Shown here piece by piece: positions 32,312 to 44,631 of a stretch of DNA of 64,000 nucleotides. The translations under genes and the position numbers were made by a program. The notes under the pieces were generated by a model. That model worked only from the letters and a program-made list of their open reading frames with translations, did not search any database and was not told where the DNA came from. This DNA comes from Hygrophila difformis (Eukaryota; Streptophyta; Magnoliopsida; Lamiales; Acanthaceae), in assembly GCA_030278955.1 (NCBI GenBank), contig JAOANR010000010.1, positions 14,987,086-15,051,085 on the forward strand, given 5' to 3'. Position 1 is the stretch's first letter; each line of letters begins with the position of its first letter.

Positions 32312-35300
32312 TCAGTTGAGATTCTTTAGTTGGCGCATCCCAATGCTTTTCACCAACTTTTCGAATGTTGCTGTTGGTAGTGCCTTGGTAAATAAATCTG
32401 TAAGATTATCAGCTGAACGGATTTGCTACACATCTATTTCACCATTTTTCTGTAAATCATGAGTGAAGAAAAATTTTGGTGAAATATGTTTCGTTCTATC
32501 TCCTTTAATATACCCTCCCTTCAATTGTGCTATACAAGCTGCATTATCTTCATATAAAACTGTTGAGGATATTTTTTCTTTAGTAGTCATGCCACAATTT
32601 TTCAATATATGGAGCATCAAAGATCGCAACCATACACATTCTCGACTGGCTTCATGGATTGCTAAAATTTCAGCATGATTTGACGAAGTAGCTGTCAAAG
32701 TCTGCTTCATTGGTCTCCATGAAATTGCAGTACCACCACATGTAAAAACATAGCCAGTTTGAGATTTAGCTTTATGTGGATCTGATAAATATCCGGCATC
32801 AGCAAAGCCTATTATTTCATGTCGAGAATCATTTGGGTAAAATAACCCAAGATCAATAGTTCCTTGGAGATAGCGAAATATGTGTTTAATTCCATTCCAA
32901 TGTCGTCTAGTAGGAGATGAACTAAATCTCGCTAATAAATTTACTGCAAATGATATATCTGGTCTAGTGCAGTTTGCGAGATACATTAAAGCACCTATGA
33001 CACTTAAATATGGGACCTCTGGTCCAAGAATTTGTTCACCTTCCTCTTGTGGTCTAAACGGATCCTTTTTTACATCAAGTGACCTTACGACCATTGGAGT
33101 ACTCAATGGATGTGCTTTATCCATATAAAATCGCTTTAATACTCTCTGAGTATATGCTGTTTGATGGACAAATGTTCCATTATTTAAATATTCAATTTGC
33201 AAACCAAGGCATGATTTGGTTTTACCAAAATCTTTGATTTCAAACTCTTTTTTAGGTATTCAACAGCCTTTTGGAGCTCCTCTGGAGTTCCAATCAAGTT
33301 GAGATCATCAACATAAACTGCAATGATTACAAACCCTTGTCCATTTTTCTTAATGAAAATACATGGACAGATCGGGTCATTTGTATAACCCTCTTATAAC
33401 AAAGACTCACTGAGTCGGTTATACCACATTCGCCCGGACTGTTTCAGTCCATATAGGTATTTTTGTAATTTGATGGAATACATATGTTTAGGATTTGATT
33501 CATATGTCTCTGACATCTTTAATCCATCTGGGATCTTCATATAGATATCTGTATCTAAATTTCCATATAGATACGCAGTAATAACATCCATCAATCTCAT
33601 TTCAAGATTTTGATGGACTGCTAAACTGATAAGATATCTAAATGTTATTCCATCCATTACGGGGGAATATGTTTCATCATAATCAAATCCGGGTCTCTGT
33701 GAAAACCCTTGGGCGACTAATCTCGCTTTGTATCTGACAATTTCATTTTTGTCATTTCTTTTTCTTACAAAAACCCATCTGTATCCAACTGGCTTTATAT
33801 TTTCTGGTGTTTTGACAATCGGTCCAAACACATTTCGTCTAGCCAGGGAATCCAATTCAGATTGGATTGCATCTTTCCATATTGGCCAATCTTTTCTGTA
33901 ATTTTGTCACTTTCAATTATTTGTGATCCTCTTTTCTTTCGAGGATTTTTATCTTTTGAACCTGGTGGTCTACCACGCTTCAAGCGTGCAGTAGATTCAT
34001 CTTTGGCACTTGTAATTGGTCCCTCTGGGATATTAATTTTGATTGGAACATTTGCTGCCGGTATAAGAGATTTTGTTACTCTTTTAGAGTCGCATAATGC
34101 ATCCGGCAATTGATTTGCAATACTCTGCAAATGTACAATTCTTTGTACTTCTAGTTCACAATCATTTGTACGAGGATCGAAGAAATCTAACGGTGTTTTC
34201 CAGTTGATTTCTTTCTTTGGTTGATTTCTGTCTCCCCCTAATGTCGGGAAATGAGATTCGTCAAAATGACAATCTTTGAATTTCGCAGTAAATAAATCAC
34301 CAGTTAATGGTTCGAGATATCGAATAATCGATGGTGATTCATACCCGACATATATTCCCAATCTACGTTGGGGACCCATCTTTGTGCGCTGAGGTGGTGC
34401 AATCGGGACATACACAGCGCAACCAAATATTCTGAGATGGGATATATTGGGTTCATGCCCAAATGTTAATTGTATAGGGGAGTATTCATGATAATGTGTC
34501 GGCCTTAACCGCACCAATTTTGCTGCATGTAATATTGCATGCCCCCAAGCTGTCAATGGCAATCCAGATCTCATTAATAATGGTCTGGCAATTAATTGTA
34601 AACGCTTTATAAGCGATTCAGCAAGTCCATTCTGTGTATGGACATGAGCAACAGGATGCTCAACTGTTATGCCAATTGACATGCAGTATTCATCAAACCT
34701 CTGGGATGAATATTCACCAGCATTATCCAATCGGATATTTTTTATTGTATAATCAGGGAACTGTGCTCGTAATTTAATAATTTGAGCAAGTAATTTTGCA
34801 AACGCATGGTTGCGAGATGATAATAATGATACATTGGACCATCGTGTTGAAGCATCAATTAGCACCATAAAATATTTAAATGGTCCACATGGTGGATCTA
34901 TAGGTCCACATATATCACCCTGAATTCTTTCAAGAAAACTGGGGCTTTCAGTTCCCACTTTTGTTGGTGAATGTTTGGAAATTAATTTTCCTTGGGAGCA
35001 AGCAACACATATATATTCATTATGTTGCAGCAATTTTTGTCCCTTTAATGAATGGCCATGACTATTTGTAATAATTCGCCTCATCATTGTAGAGCCGGGA
35101 TGGCCTAGGCGATCATGCCATATCATATATTCATCAGTAAGCCTATGGCTTCCAATAGACCTCTGGTCTATTTTGGGATGATATATATTAGTGGGCCTCT
35201 GGCCATCAATAAACCTCTGGTTTATTTGGGGAATATTAGACCTGTGGTCTAAGTGATAATTTTCAATTGTATTTATCTTTGAAAAATACAATCCAGAAGA

Positions 35301-35680
35301 CAGAGCTGGCAATTTTTCCAATATATATTTCTTACCATGAGTGGTATTTGTAATTAATAAATATTCGACATTCTCTGAAGTCGATGTCTCGAGATGATAC
35401 CCATTTCTCGGATATCTTTAAAACTCAATAAATTTCTTCGAGACTTGGGAGATAGGAGTGCATTTTTCACAATTAATTTTGTTTCATCTGGGAAAATAAG
35501 GTTGGCTGTGCCAATTCCTTTTATAATATTTGCACTACCACATATTGTGTTTATGTTTGTATCTCCCATTTTTAAATTGGAAAAATACCTTATGTCTTTT
35601 AGTATTGTGTGCGTTGAAGCACTATCAATAAGACATATATTATCACTTTTATAATTCCTCATTTTGCTGTAATTAAAACA
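32312..35680 (-). pseudogene. Copia pol: protease, integrase, RT and RNase H, with several breaks
   Basis: Order on the minus strand: protease with DSAST active-site motif (about 35620); integrase with the HHCC zinc binder (HDRLGHP...CVACSQGK) and core residues in GDICGP, RLDNAGEYSSQ and the following Glu; RT starting at VFGPIVKTPEN with KARLVAQGFSQ; and RNase H with GFADAGYLSDP and LYEDNAACIAQ. The breaks are a frameshift near 35400 (protease-integrase), another near 33890 (integrase-RT), TAA at about 33394, a one-base loss in an A-run near 33243 that hits the RT domain, and TAG at 32426-32428, after which about 38 codons run in frame to TGA at 32312. The polyprotein would copy and integrate the element, but this copy cannot make it whole. 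Confidence 0.92.
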
Positions 35681-36339
35681 AGATATAATTAATACTAAAA
35701 CAAGATTAAATATAAGTGAAATAACACAATGCATAATAATATAGCAGAAAATAAAAAAATTCAAAGCGTAATAAAAATAATATAATAAAATGTAATGCAG
35801 TATTTAAATAATATTGTATCATTGAAGAAATTTGTATATCTTTCATTGATATATTTAGCATATCAATAATGGCCTTTGTAATATTTATATTATCGTACTT
35901 TAGCAAGGTTTATTTCAACCTTTATTTGCTTTATTGTATCAATAATTCTCGGTAACTAGTACCAATTCATTAGTCGTGGGACTATGTCCTCCTGCCATAT
36001 TGATAGCATTTTCTTCAATTGCTTCGCCTTTTAGAGGCACAATTTCTGGCAATTATTTTGCCATTTAAAAATCTGACTCTGTCAGTGCACACCAAACTAA
36101 AGACCCACGAAATCTGTTGGTATAACCGAACTAAGATTTATGGACTCTGTTGGTATTAATGTCATTTTTATTAATATATTGTCACATATCTCAATCGTGA
36201 CATTATTCTGAACATGACTGATTTATATCATTTACAGACTTATAGTCTTGCAGTCATTATGATGCCTCGCATTTGGGATTTCAGCCAAAAATCTTTATTT
36301 TATCAAAGAGCTGCCATTTGCCCCCACATTAAGGGAACT

Positions 36340-36560
36340 GTCACTATCTCTTATCAAAAATAAGAATTGGCAAAATGCTTATTTCCCATATATAGACCAA
36401 TATGATCTTTTGACCGTTTTGTTTTTCTAGGTCTTGGCCTGTGGCCGTATTTTTTTTTCTTTCTCTGCGGTCTAGGCCTGTGGCCGTATTTTCTTTTATA
36501 ATGGTCTTTTCTAGATCCATTGTTTCCAAATAAATCTTAATATCCATATTTCAAGATAAA
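36340..36560 (-). pseudogene. gag nucleocapsid remnant of the copia element
   Basis: The minus strand reads a Lys/Arg-rich stretch with a duplicated YGHRPRP motif, like the basic tail of a copia gag. The rest of gag between here and the protease is gone or unrecognisable, and stops follow. The flanking segments 35690-36340 and 36560-36760 are AT-rich leader-like sequence. Confidence 0.45.
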
Positions 36561-36776
36561 TAATTAATCCCCGGATCTTTCCAACGGCATAGATTCCTGT
36601 TTTGAAAAGTTAGTCATAATTGATATTGAAAATAGTTGTAATATATTACCTCAAGTGATTTTCTTCCGGATTTGAAAAATTTTGGCAGAACCCCGGTATG
36701 AATTAAATTTTCAACAGAACTCCAACAAAACCTTGGTAGAATTGGCAAACTCTAATAGAGCTTCGTGCTGATAACG

Positions 36777-37162
36777 TGTTGTGAAATTATTACAAGTATA
36801 TGCCTATTAGCTATATGATAATATGGAATTCTAATGATGATATATTAGTAATGGATATATTTGAATGAAAGACAATGGAAGAAAGAAAAGAAATAGTATT
36901 AGTGTATTCAATAGTGCAACTATTGTAGTGTAATTAAGACCAAAAGTAAGGAAAATATATGCTCAAGTATAAGAGTTTTTTGAACAAATATTGGTGTGTA
37001 TTTCTCACTTAAGAACCCATATTTATAGACATAATACAAGGCTAATGGCATCATAATTAATTGCCTTCACTAGAATAGGTATCATGACTAATGGAGCATT
37101 TCTTTGAAAAAGTGGTATACATCCAAATTTCATCAATAATTGTCATCAATAATTGTATAACA
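36777..37162 (-). mobile_element. Copia 5' LTR (386 bp)
   Basis: Identical by eye to 31787-32172. Its inner end adjoins the PBS. Confidence 0.95.
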
Positions 37163-38099
37163 TAGTAGTATTAGTAGTAGCTGTGTTTAGTCCTTATTTT
37201 TCTTTAAAAGACAACGGACAATGAAGACGACTATATATGGGTAGATAAAGATTGCACTGCAAGTGGGATTTTTGGTTATAATTAAGTTAATTACTATTTC
37301 ATTGATAATAACTCCCAAGTCAGTAAGCATTATTATTGATTATTACAGTATACTAATGTAATAATAAGGATTTCGTTTTATTTGTTTGAATAATTCGTCG
37401 CACTAGTCTCCAACATTGAGAAAAGTATAATATGCTTCGGCATATGCTCTTCAATTATTATTATTAATGGAAAAGAAGCTAAGGTGCATGGATGGATTAT
37501 GGATGACAATTTAGTTAGTACTATTGTTTTCCAGGTGGGTCCCGGAACATACAGGCCCATAATTGGCATCCATTTGCCAGCTAGGCACTAGTGTAGAATT
37601 GGTGGATAATAAGTGTCGGCTGAGAATGTCTGGAAAACTGTCCTAATAAAGGACCCTGCGTGGCGTGGGATCCAACTGTGCCTGGAAGATGACATGATCA
37701 ACTGTTTTAACGGCGGGGTGTTGTTCTACTTCTATACACACTATATGTTTAATCCTTGCGAAAATTTTATCTTAATCTTAATGATTCAGTCATTATTCAT
37801 ATAGAATCAGAAGATTTGAATTTGTGAATCCTGCAGGTGATTACACTTGTGGAGTCAGGAGTGAATCCAAGCTAGTGAAACCCGCTGCCCGACCGTGATC
37901 ACATTTTTTTTTTTTGAAAATTTATAATTTAAGTAATGGGCCACGTATGTGCTGCCACGTGTGTGATGGCACGTGTCTGGTTGTATGGCTGGCTTCCATC
38001 TTTTATTATCTGTCTTCAAAACCATATTTCGACATCGAACACTGTTGTTGTCGATGTTATAATAATATCTTTCTGTTAGCTATTAGCTATTATATGCGG
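37163..38099. other. Non-coding spacer
   Basis: No gene or clear element is seen. Small ORFs of about 60 codons have no family signature. Confidence 0.5.
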
Positions 38100-38668
38100 T
38101 AGTATTTGTGTATAATGCATATAGGAACGGAGGACAAAAGTAGAGTGCTAAATCATGGTTCATGCATTATTCCATTAACCATATTTATAGGCAAGTACAT
38201 GGGTGATTAGTCACCACTCTACTACGTGTAATAATCCCAAGTAATAGACACTAATCTCCTTCGTAAGTTGCCACTTGGACATTCATTAAGCTTCCACGAC
38301 ACTCCCACAATGAATATGCCTCGTTAAAATCTTACTAGGAAAAAATCCTATGGGAATAAAAATCATAGTGAAGGAAAAAGAGTACAATATTCTTATATTT
38401 ATTTCTTCCCCTGATTTGGACATCACTTTATATCTCGAAGCCGTCTCATTCCAATTTTCTTCACGAGCTTCTCGAACGTTGCAGTCGGCAATGCCTTGGT
38501 CAATAGATCCGCTAAGTTCTCATCTGGTCGAATTTGTTGTACATCAATTTCACCTTCTTTTGAAGATCATGGGTATAGAAAAATTTTGGTGAAATGTGTT
38601 TAGTCCTATCTCCTTTTATATAACCCCCTTTTAATTGAGCTATGCAAGCCGAATTATATTCAAATAAA
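38100..38668 (-). mobile_element. Second copia fragment (RNase H end and part of 3' LTR)
   Basis: 38300-38660 parallels 32173-32550 of the element above: the tail of RNase H (SACIAQLKGGYIKGDRTKH on the minus strand), a stop and the polypurine region (GTGGGAG). Sequence to the left, with a CATATTTATAGGC motif, is probably its 3' LTR. It is a different, more diverged copy. The right break at about 38668 joins AT-rich tandem repeats. Confidence 0.75.
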
Positions 38669-39175
38669 TAAATGCAAAAATATAAAATTAGTAAATTCAA
38701 AAATGCAAAATAATATAGATAAAATAAAAAATTTCAAATTTCAAATTTCAAATCTTTAAAATCTTTTTAAAAGTGAATGTTGTGGGAATACCATAAAAAT
38801 TTAAAAATTCATATATTTCAAAAACTGAAAATATATTAATGAATAAATAAATAATTCAAATCTTTTTAAAAGTGATATTGTGAGGATTTCATATATTTCA
38901 AAAACTTAAAATTTCTAATGAATAAATAAATAAATGTAAAAATATAAAATTAGTAAATTAAAAAATATGAAATAATATAGATAAAATAAAAAATTCAAAA
39001 TTTCAAATTTCAAATCTTTCAAATGTATTTGAAAGTGAACATTATGGGGATTCCATATATTTCAAAAACTAAAAATTTATAATGAATAAATAAATAAATG
39101 AATGCAAAAACCTAAAATTAATAAATTAAAAAAATACAAAAATCTATAAAAATTAGAAATTTGAAATGGAGACAC
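38669..39175. repeat. AT-rich tandem repeat, about 3 units
   Basis: The block ATATTTCAAAAACT...AATGAATAAATAAATAAATG...AATTTCAAATTTCAAATC...AGTGAANATTGTGGGGAT recurs about every 180-200 bp with small indels. Confidence 0.75.
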
Positions 39176-39209
39176 CACATTAAGTGTAGGATGGATTGTT
39201 CACTAATGC

Positions 39210-39213
<4 letters not shown>

Positions 39214-39250
<37 letters not shown>
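39214..39250. repeat. (AT)18 microsatellite
   Basis: Uninterrupted AT dinucleotide run. A short (ATT)n(GTT)n run follows at about 39280-39308. Confidence 0.95.
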
Positions 39251-39252
<2 letters not shown>

Positions 39253-39383
39253 TTGCTTGATTTATAGTACTAAATATATTATTATTATTATTATTGTTGT
39301 TGTTGTTGGAAGTAGTAGGCTTATTGTTGAAAAAGGTTTATAGCATTAATGTTATCAAACACTTAAAATTGAATGTAAAATTA

Positions 39384-39631
39384 TGCTTCCTCTGTATTTT
39401 TTTAATTCTACGACCCATTCAGCACATACTCCAATGCACATTTTAAACTATAAATAACTCAAGTTCGGTATATGTGAAAATCATAAAACTTTGATATTTT
39501 AAAACGAATCTAACAAGATCTCACTTGTCTATATTTTAACATATATAACTATGGTAAAACTTCAAGTCAAAGTGTTTGTATAAACAGTAGCTTATTTACC
39601 AATGTAGCGAACATTTAAAAAGTGGATGAAG
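39384..39631. mobile_element. Old Stowaway-like MITE
   Basis: The left end TGCTTCCTCTGTATTTTT and right end AGTGGATGAAG are bounded by TA. The TIRs are degenerate. About 248 bp. Confidence 0.5.
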
Positions 39632-40307
39632 TAATAGAAAATGCATAATCAACTTTAAAATGACACATTAACAAATTGATTCATTAAATGTAATTGTGTG
39701 ACATGGGCTCCCACCACCCCTTTCCAGGCCTTCAATGACTCTTCCAAAAAAAAAATTGATCCATTAAATTACATAGTTTAAGAAAATATATATTTTATTG
39801 CAGTGTAATTTTTAATTGTAAACGATTTAATATATTAATCATTTAACAAATATATTGGATTTGATTGAGAATGACAAGGTGATACTTTAAAGTGGATAGA
39901 TGGAATGTAATTTTTAATTTATCTGATGGTTGATGGTTGTTAATTTTATAGTAAAATTATAGTATATCGAAAATATCATCCTAGTTGTTTAATTTAGCAG
40001 GTGTAGTTGTTGAGTTACTATAATCTTTTCAAAGGTTAGAAACATTCTGTATATAAATTTGCTGCAGGCTGCACCTCCAGGCCTGGGCTGGGATAAATCA
40101 GCTTTATACGATTGGACCATGTAAATATTTTGTGCGACCCAATTATTGTTTTTTAGGATCCATGGAAGTAGCCTTCGAAAAAATGTTAGGCCTCAAACTA
40201 TTCTATGAAAAGTGAGGGCGAGTAATCCAGCCAGCCCATCCAATTTCTAACAATTAAAAATTATAGTACTTATTTTTATAATAAATAAATGGGGAAATGA
40301 ATAAAAA
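39632..40307. other. Non-coding spacer before the viral-like cassette
   Basis: AT-rich. No gene or element boundary was recognised. Confidence 0.5.
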
Positions 40308-40493
40308 GGGCCATTACAAGGAGCCTATTCCACTTTTAGGTCATTATAAGTTGAATTTCCAGAATTAGACCATTACAAACACATGTTGAATGAAATTAAG
40401 CCATAAGGACCAATTTGAAATTAATTAATAACCCAACAACTTTTCCTTTATCTTCTTTAAAACCCCAAAAGTTTGAATTTATATACTTTAGTC
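40308..40493. repeat. Left inverted arm
   Basis: Pairs with 45372-45567 reversed. GGCCATTACAAGG, AATTAAGCCA, AACAACTTTT and ACCCCAAA blocks are shared in order, ending in CTTTAGTC in both. By-eye identity is about two thirds with gaps. Its inner end is about 45 bp from the primer site. Confidence 0.65.
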
Positions 40494-40539
40494 TTATTTC
40501 AAAAGTTTTCTATACACATGAGACCCAAGCGCATAAAAT

Positions 40540-40552
40540 TGGTATCAGAGCC
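40540..40552 (+). other. tRNA-Met primer-binding site of the pararetroviral cassette
   Basis: TGGTATCAGAGCC is complementary to initiator tRNA-Met, the primer for Caulimoviridae minus-strand DNA. By convention this is nucleotide 1 of such genomes. No LTR precedes it. Confidence 0.85.
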
Positions 40553-40758
40553 TAGGTTTTATTGAAGAACGTATTAATTATACTTCTATTATTTATAATA
40601 TTTTATTTCTTAATGAAGAAGATTTAATTATTTAATGGATTCAATTAATTTGAAACCAATGAGTTATTTCCAAATTTTAGAAATAAAAAATAGAAATTTC
40701 CAAAGGAAATTCTTGAACTTGTCCACAAGACAAGATTTTATTAAAAGAAATTTCTTTC

Positions 40759-41148
40759 ATGAAAATGAGAGTAACTGACTGGAAAGAAATTGATCCGGAT
40801 AGCTCTAAGTTCTCACAAGACTTAAGAGAAATCCAAAAGACGATTCAAGATTATGGTAGCCGGGTATTAATTTTACCTGGAAAAATAGATAACTTGAATC
40901 AATCAACAGAGGAGATCTTGAAATTATTTCAAGATCTAAAGAAAGAGACTTTAAATCTGAAATTTGATATTTCGGATATCAAGAAAAGGCAGAAGGATAT
41001 TACTGGATCTTCCAAGAATAACCAAGCCAATATTAGAGATGCATTCGGACCCGTACAAGCTTTACATCAAAAGGGTAAAGCAACTATGGTTCCAAAGCAG
41101 AAATCACAAGAAGAGCTTATGATCGATCTACTGAAAACAGTCGAATGA
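40759..41148 (+). CDS. ORF1, coiled-coil protein of the pararetrovirus-like cassette
   Basis: 129 codons, uninterrupted. It is charged and mostly helical, with a heptad-like stretch at about residues 35-85 (IDNLNQSTEEILKLF and following) and no cysteine. Small coiled-coil virion-associated proteins occur upstream of the capsid gene in several caulimovirid genera. The match here is by position and character, and homology cannot be shown by eye. Its stop overlaps the next start as ATGA (41145-41148), an arrangement common in these viruses. Confidence 0.6.
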   Translation: MKMRVTDWKEIDPDSSKFSQDLREIQKTIQDYGSRVLILPGKIDNLNQSTEEILKLFQDLKKETLNLKFDISDIKKRQKDITGSSKNNQANIRDAFGPVQALHQKGKATMVPKQKSQEELMIDLLKTVE

Positions 41149-42591
41149 GTGTTTCCAGGGCAGATCTATCAGATCTACAAGAATTAGCAGAATCATTTTC
41201 CCAACTTGGGACTATGGATCTGGTTAATGTAAAACCCAATAAAGTTCTTCAATTGGGTTATTCGGAAGAATCGGGATCCAACGTAACCCACGATGGACCA
41301 CCTGACGTCCCAATGAGAGAAAGTACAGATTTCCACATGAACAGGTATCCTGAGGTACATCTCAATGCAAGACGAAACCCAGGACGGAACCCAAGTAGAG
41401 CACCAGAATCCACACCGTGGGCCAAGACGATGTTACAACCATTAAATCCATATGGCATAACACTGAACCTCGATGTTATCGACTTCCGAAATATCGAAGA
41501 TCTGATTGACGAATGGGTAGCTTCAATGAAGATTGCAGCAACCACCCTGGATCTCGATAAAGAAAACTTTGTCAGATTAATAGAGCTAAGTCTCGAAGGA
41601 TCGGCAAAGCTGGGCTGGAAAAACTTCACGACGGCTTTAAAGGAACAGATACTCGAAGGAGAATCCAAAAGCACAATCTGTGAAAGATTTGGCCTCTTAT
41701 TCAAAACCCATTTTGTAGGAGATGATTATTTTGAAGAACAGAGAACCGAAAAAATTAAGGTCTATACCCAAGCACTATTGGGTATGGAGTTAAGAAGTAT
41801 TTGCGCAGTAGACGAATATATCTACTGGTTTCGTAAATACTATTTTCGGAGTAAAATGACAGCTGAAGTAGCATGTCCCATGTTCTTTGCAAAAATCTGC
41901 AGCCCATGGAGAGAGATGTTGATCCAGTCGTACAGTAACCCCTGGTACAGTGGACTCAATAGCCCGAAGAATGTCCTTTTTAAAGGATAAGCTCAGAGAA
42001 TGGTGTCAATAGGCAGCAGCCCAAAAGAACATCAAGAGACTAAGAGGTAAAATAAAAAGAACCCCTCTTTGCTGTGAAAATAACGATTTTCCAACAATTA
42101 TAGGAGAATCAGAAGAAAATAAAAGAAAGAAAAAGAGTCGAGGCTCATACAGTAAGAGTTTCAGAAGACCTCCATTCCGAAGAAGAAGAGCATGGTGGTC
42201 CAAGAGCAAGGCCAGAACATACAAAACTGGACAAAGAACGGGAACGACGAAGAGTTCATCCCAAGGCTCAACTAGCTCAGCAGCAAGGAGCACGGGGAGA
42301 ACGACGTCCAAGAGAACGTTCAGACGAGCCCATACCCGAGCCAACGAAAGCTTCAAGAACTGCAACTGTTGGAAGTGTGGAGCCAGAGGTCATATCTCAC
42401 CCGATTGCCCCCAGAATCGTGAGATACGAATGTATGAAGCCACAGAAGATATCGTGGAAGCGGTCTACCATGGAAAGCTGGTACCAGTCTATCAGTTTGA
42501 AGACATCCCCTCAGATGAAAGCATCTACGAGGAAGAATTAAGAAGTGACTCAGACTCATATTCAGGTGGATCTTCAACCGAGTCTGACTGA
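41145..42591 (+). pseudogene. ORF2, capsid-like protein with zinc knuckle, broken
   Basis: It starts at the ATG of the ATGA overlap. Residues 1-281 (to 41990) are open. The second half resembles a gag/coat core, with LIELSLEGSAKLGW and ERFGLLFKTHFVGDD. The frame then shifts by one near 41960 and an in-frame TAG follows near 42010, after which the reading continues to TGA at 42589-42591. This last part has a strongly basic Arg/Lys region (about 42120-42330), a CX2CX4HX4C knuckle (CWKCGARGHISPDC, about 42364-42405) and an acidic Ser-rich tail. That layout is the one seen in caulimovirid coat proteins. It would package the genome. The broken frame rules out a full-length product from this copy. 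Confidence 0.75.
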
Positions 42592-44078
42592 AGAGGACAG
42601 GATTCAGACCACTGAAAACCTGTCTGGATTCTTTTCAAGGATGACGATCTCGAATCGAACCATGGAAAGAATAATGCGACAAGATTCCAACCTCAGCCCA
42701 TATGACAGATTCAGAATTGGCGGGATTGGACGAGTTCTTAACCAGATGGGACTCAACCAGAGAAGACATAACATCATCTACAAGGTAAGTGCAGGTGAGT
42801 TTGCAATTCCTATGGAACTTACTTGTAATGTTATGGATATGCAATTAATTCCTAAAGAAGAAATTCTTGAGGAATTGAGCAGAATGAAGGAGGAAATCGC
42901 CATTACTATGAAATGGATCCACATAGGAGCCATTGAAGTAGTAATTAAGGCAACCTTCAAAGAAGGCATTGATTCTGAATTACATCTATCAGTCACTGAT
43001 AGAAGAATCAATAACCTTAGAGATGGTCTTCTATGAACTATGGAAGGAAATTTATATGCTGGGAAGTTAATGTTTGACATACATCCCAGAATTTCCTATA
43101 ACTTAGCTGACCAAGATTTTAGTAGAGTTCTAACCCTTCATCAGGATTTTAAAAGAAAAGACCTGATGAAAGAAGGGAACATGCCATATTCTATAACTTA
43201 TAGAATCTCTTATGCATTTTCCAATAGTCATCATTCTGACTTATTTCTCAGGAAAGAATATATAGAAATTCCTAGAATTTTCAAGGAATTTGCTAAAGTC
43301 ATGACTCCAAATCCTACCCAGATTCCAAGGTTAGGAGGAGTAGACATACAGATAAGAGATCATCCAATCCTAGACAGATCTACGAGTGCTAGAATTGGGT
43401 ACGCAAGCCGCATGTCATTTTCGGAAGATAGAATTATGGCATATAAAGGGAAGGAGTTCATCAAAGAGCGATGTGGACATGGTCCGCAACAATATACGAG
43501 CCTCCCATATAGCAATGACAGCATTATGGGAAACAGTATTAGAGCCAATCAGGAAAGCGTCAGTTTCCTTGGTAAACAAAGAGAAAGGTGCCCGAAAAGC
43601 TAAAGTGGTCACATATGAAGAAGTAGATTCAAGCACTGCTTCAAAGGAACCATTGTCGGATACCGACAAAAATGTTGAGCAAGACGAAAGTCACGTTTCC
43701 GAAAGTTCAAGTCAACCCACTGCCTCTGGGGTAAAAGAGGAAGAAATTAACCTTAGGCCAATGACAGGTACCTCTAAGGTTAATTCAGACGAGAAGATCC
43801 TATCTACAGTCTGGCTTGACTACCAAGGAAAATGGGAACAGCTGGTTTCCAAAAGGGGAATTAACCCGAGCAAAACAGTAATCGAGACATCCGGGAGATA
43901 CAACAGGGTATGGATGCTCGAAGGATCGAAGCCAGAAGAGGTTCGAAAGTGGTATGACTTTGGAGCATTAGCATCGATTCATACTACATCACCAGGGTTT
44001 CCGGAAATCGAAAAACTTCCGGGATGGATAAGTAGCGCAGTGCACGAATCATGGCAGAACAACCCCACCTGCAGATAG
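42545..44078 (+). pseudogene. ORF3, 30K-superfamily movement protein, broken
   Basis: It overlaps the end of ORF2. The core from about 42780 to 43250 shows the alternating strands of the viral movement-protein family: HIGAIEVVIKATF, ISDRRI-like VTDRRINNLRDGL, GKLMFDIHPRISY and a SITYRISYAF block. Such proteins widen plasmodesmata and carry viral nucleoprotein from cell to cell, so their presence marks a virus and not an ordinary Ty3 or copia element. A TGA at 43034-43036 lies in the middle of the core, where Gly would fit, with the same frame open on both sides. A second break near 43460 moves the C-terminal part into the frame of 43386-44078, a Ser/Glu-rich linker followed by a WLDYQGKWEQLVSKRGI region of unknown function. 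Confidence 0.78.
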
Positions 44079-44631
44079 AAGATATTCTGGAGCTTAAGTT
44101 CATTTCAGCAGCACCAGAAATAGTCGGGAAAGGTTCTTATCCGGTCTTTCATTTTATTAAATTACAAAGACCTGATATGATTGTCTTCAACAGAGTTAAG
44201 TCTATGGATGAGAAGACACCATTGGTATCTTCAATCAGCGAAGACGAAATCTCCACCCGACGAGCATGAGGATTCTGGGTTTGCCTCACCGAGATGGAAA
44301 AGGTTAAATATCCGTTTAAAATATTCTCAAACAATTTAAATGGATCGTTCCTGGTTAATTCTTTAACAGGGAAAAGCACAGAGTTTGCGGAAACCTCTTT
44401 CGAAAAGAAGAGGTTACTCATCTGGGAAAACAAGTTGCCATCAACCTAGTCTACCAGAAAGAAGGCATGCAACATGATGCATGTTGGCCATGGGATAACC
44501 ACATATTCCCATATTGTGCAGAACAGGAAAAATCTCTATTCGGTACAAAGATCCGGGTAACCCAGAAAAAATCCGGACCCGAACAGGACAAGGGAAAGAA
44601 ACGTCCAAAAAACTTTCACAAGCTAAAGTAA
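44051..44631 (+). pseudogene. ORF4, unknown protein, broken
   Basis: The ATG at 44051 overlaps ORF3 by 28 bases. The first 72 codons (LELKFISAAPEIV, FHFIKLQRPDMIVFNRV) end at a TGA (44267-44269). The same frame continues with FWVCLTEMEKVKYPF to about 44449, and a further frame ends at TAA 44629-44631 after WPWDNHIFPYC. It has no protease, RT or RNase H motif. I do not recognise the family. It occupies the place where the polymerase gene would lie. Confidence 0.55.

Larger units (their letters stand above)
31787..37162 (-). mobile_element. Copia LTR retrotransposon with identical LTRs, minus strand
   Basis: The LTRs at 31787-32172 (3') and 36777-37162 (5') are both 386 bp and I found no difference on reading them side by side. 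On the minus strand: 5' LTR, PBS (CGTTATCAGCACGA, next to 36776), gag remnant, protease, integrase, RT, RNase H, polypurine tract (CCAAGAGGGAG, 32173-32183), 3' LTR. The flanking 5-mers are TAAGT and TAGTA, so a clean target duplication is not seen. Confidence 0.93.

Noticed and set aside
41258..43669. Minus-strand ORFs of 62-148 codons opposite the viral-like ORFs
   Set aside because: They are shadows of the plus-strand capsid-like and movement-protein frames, with no domains of their own.
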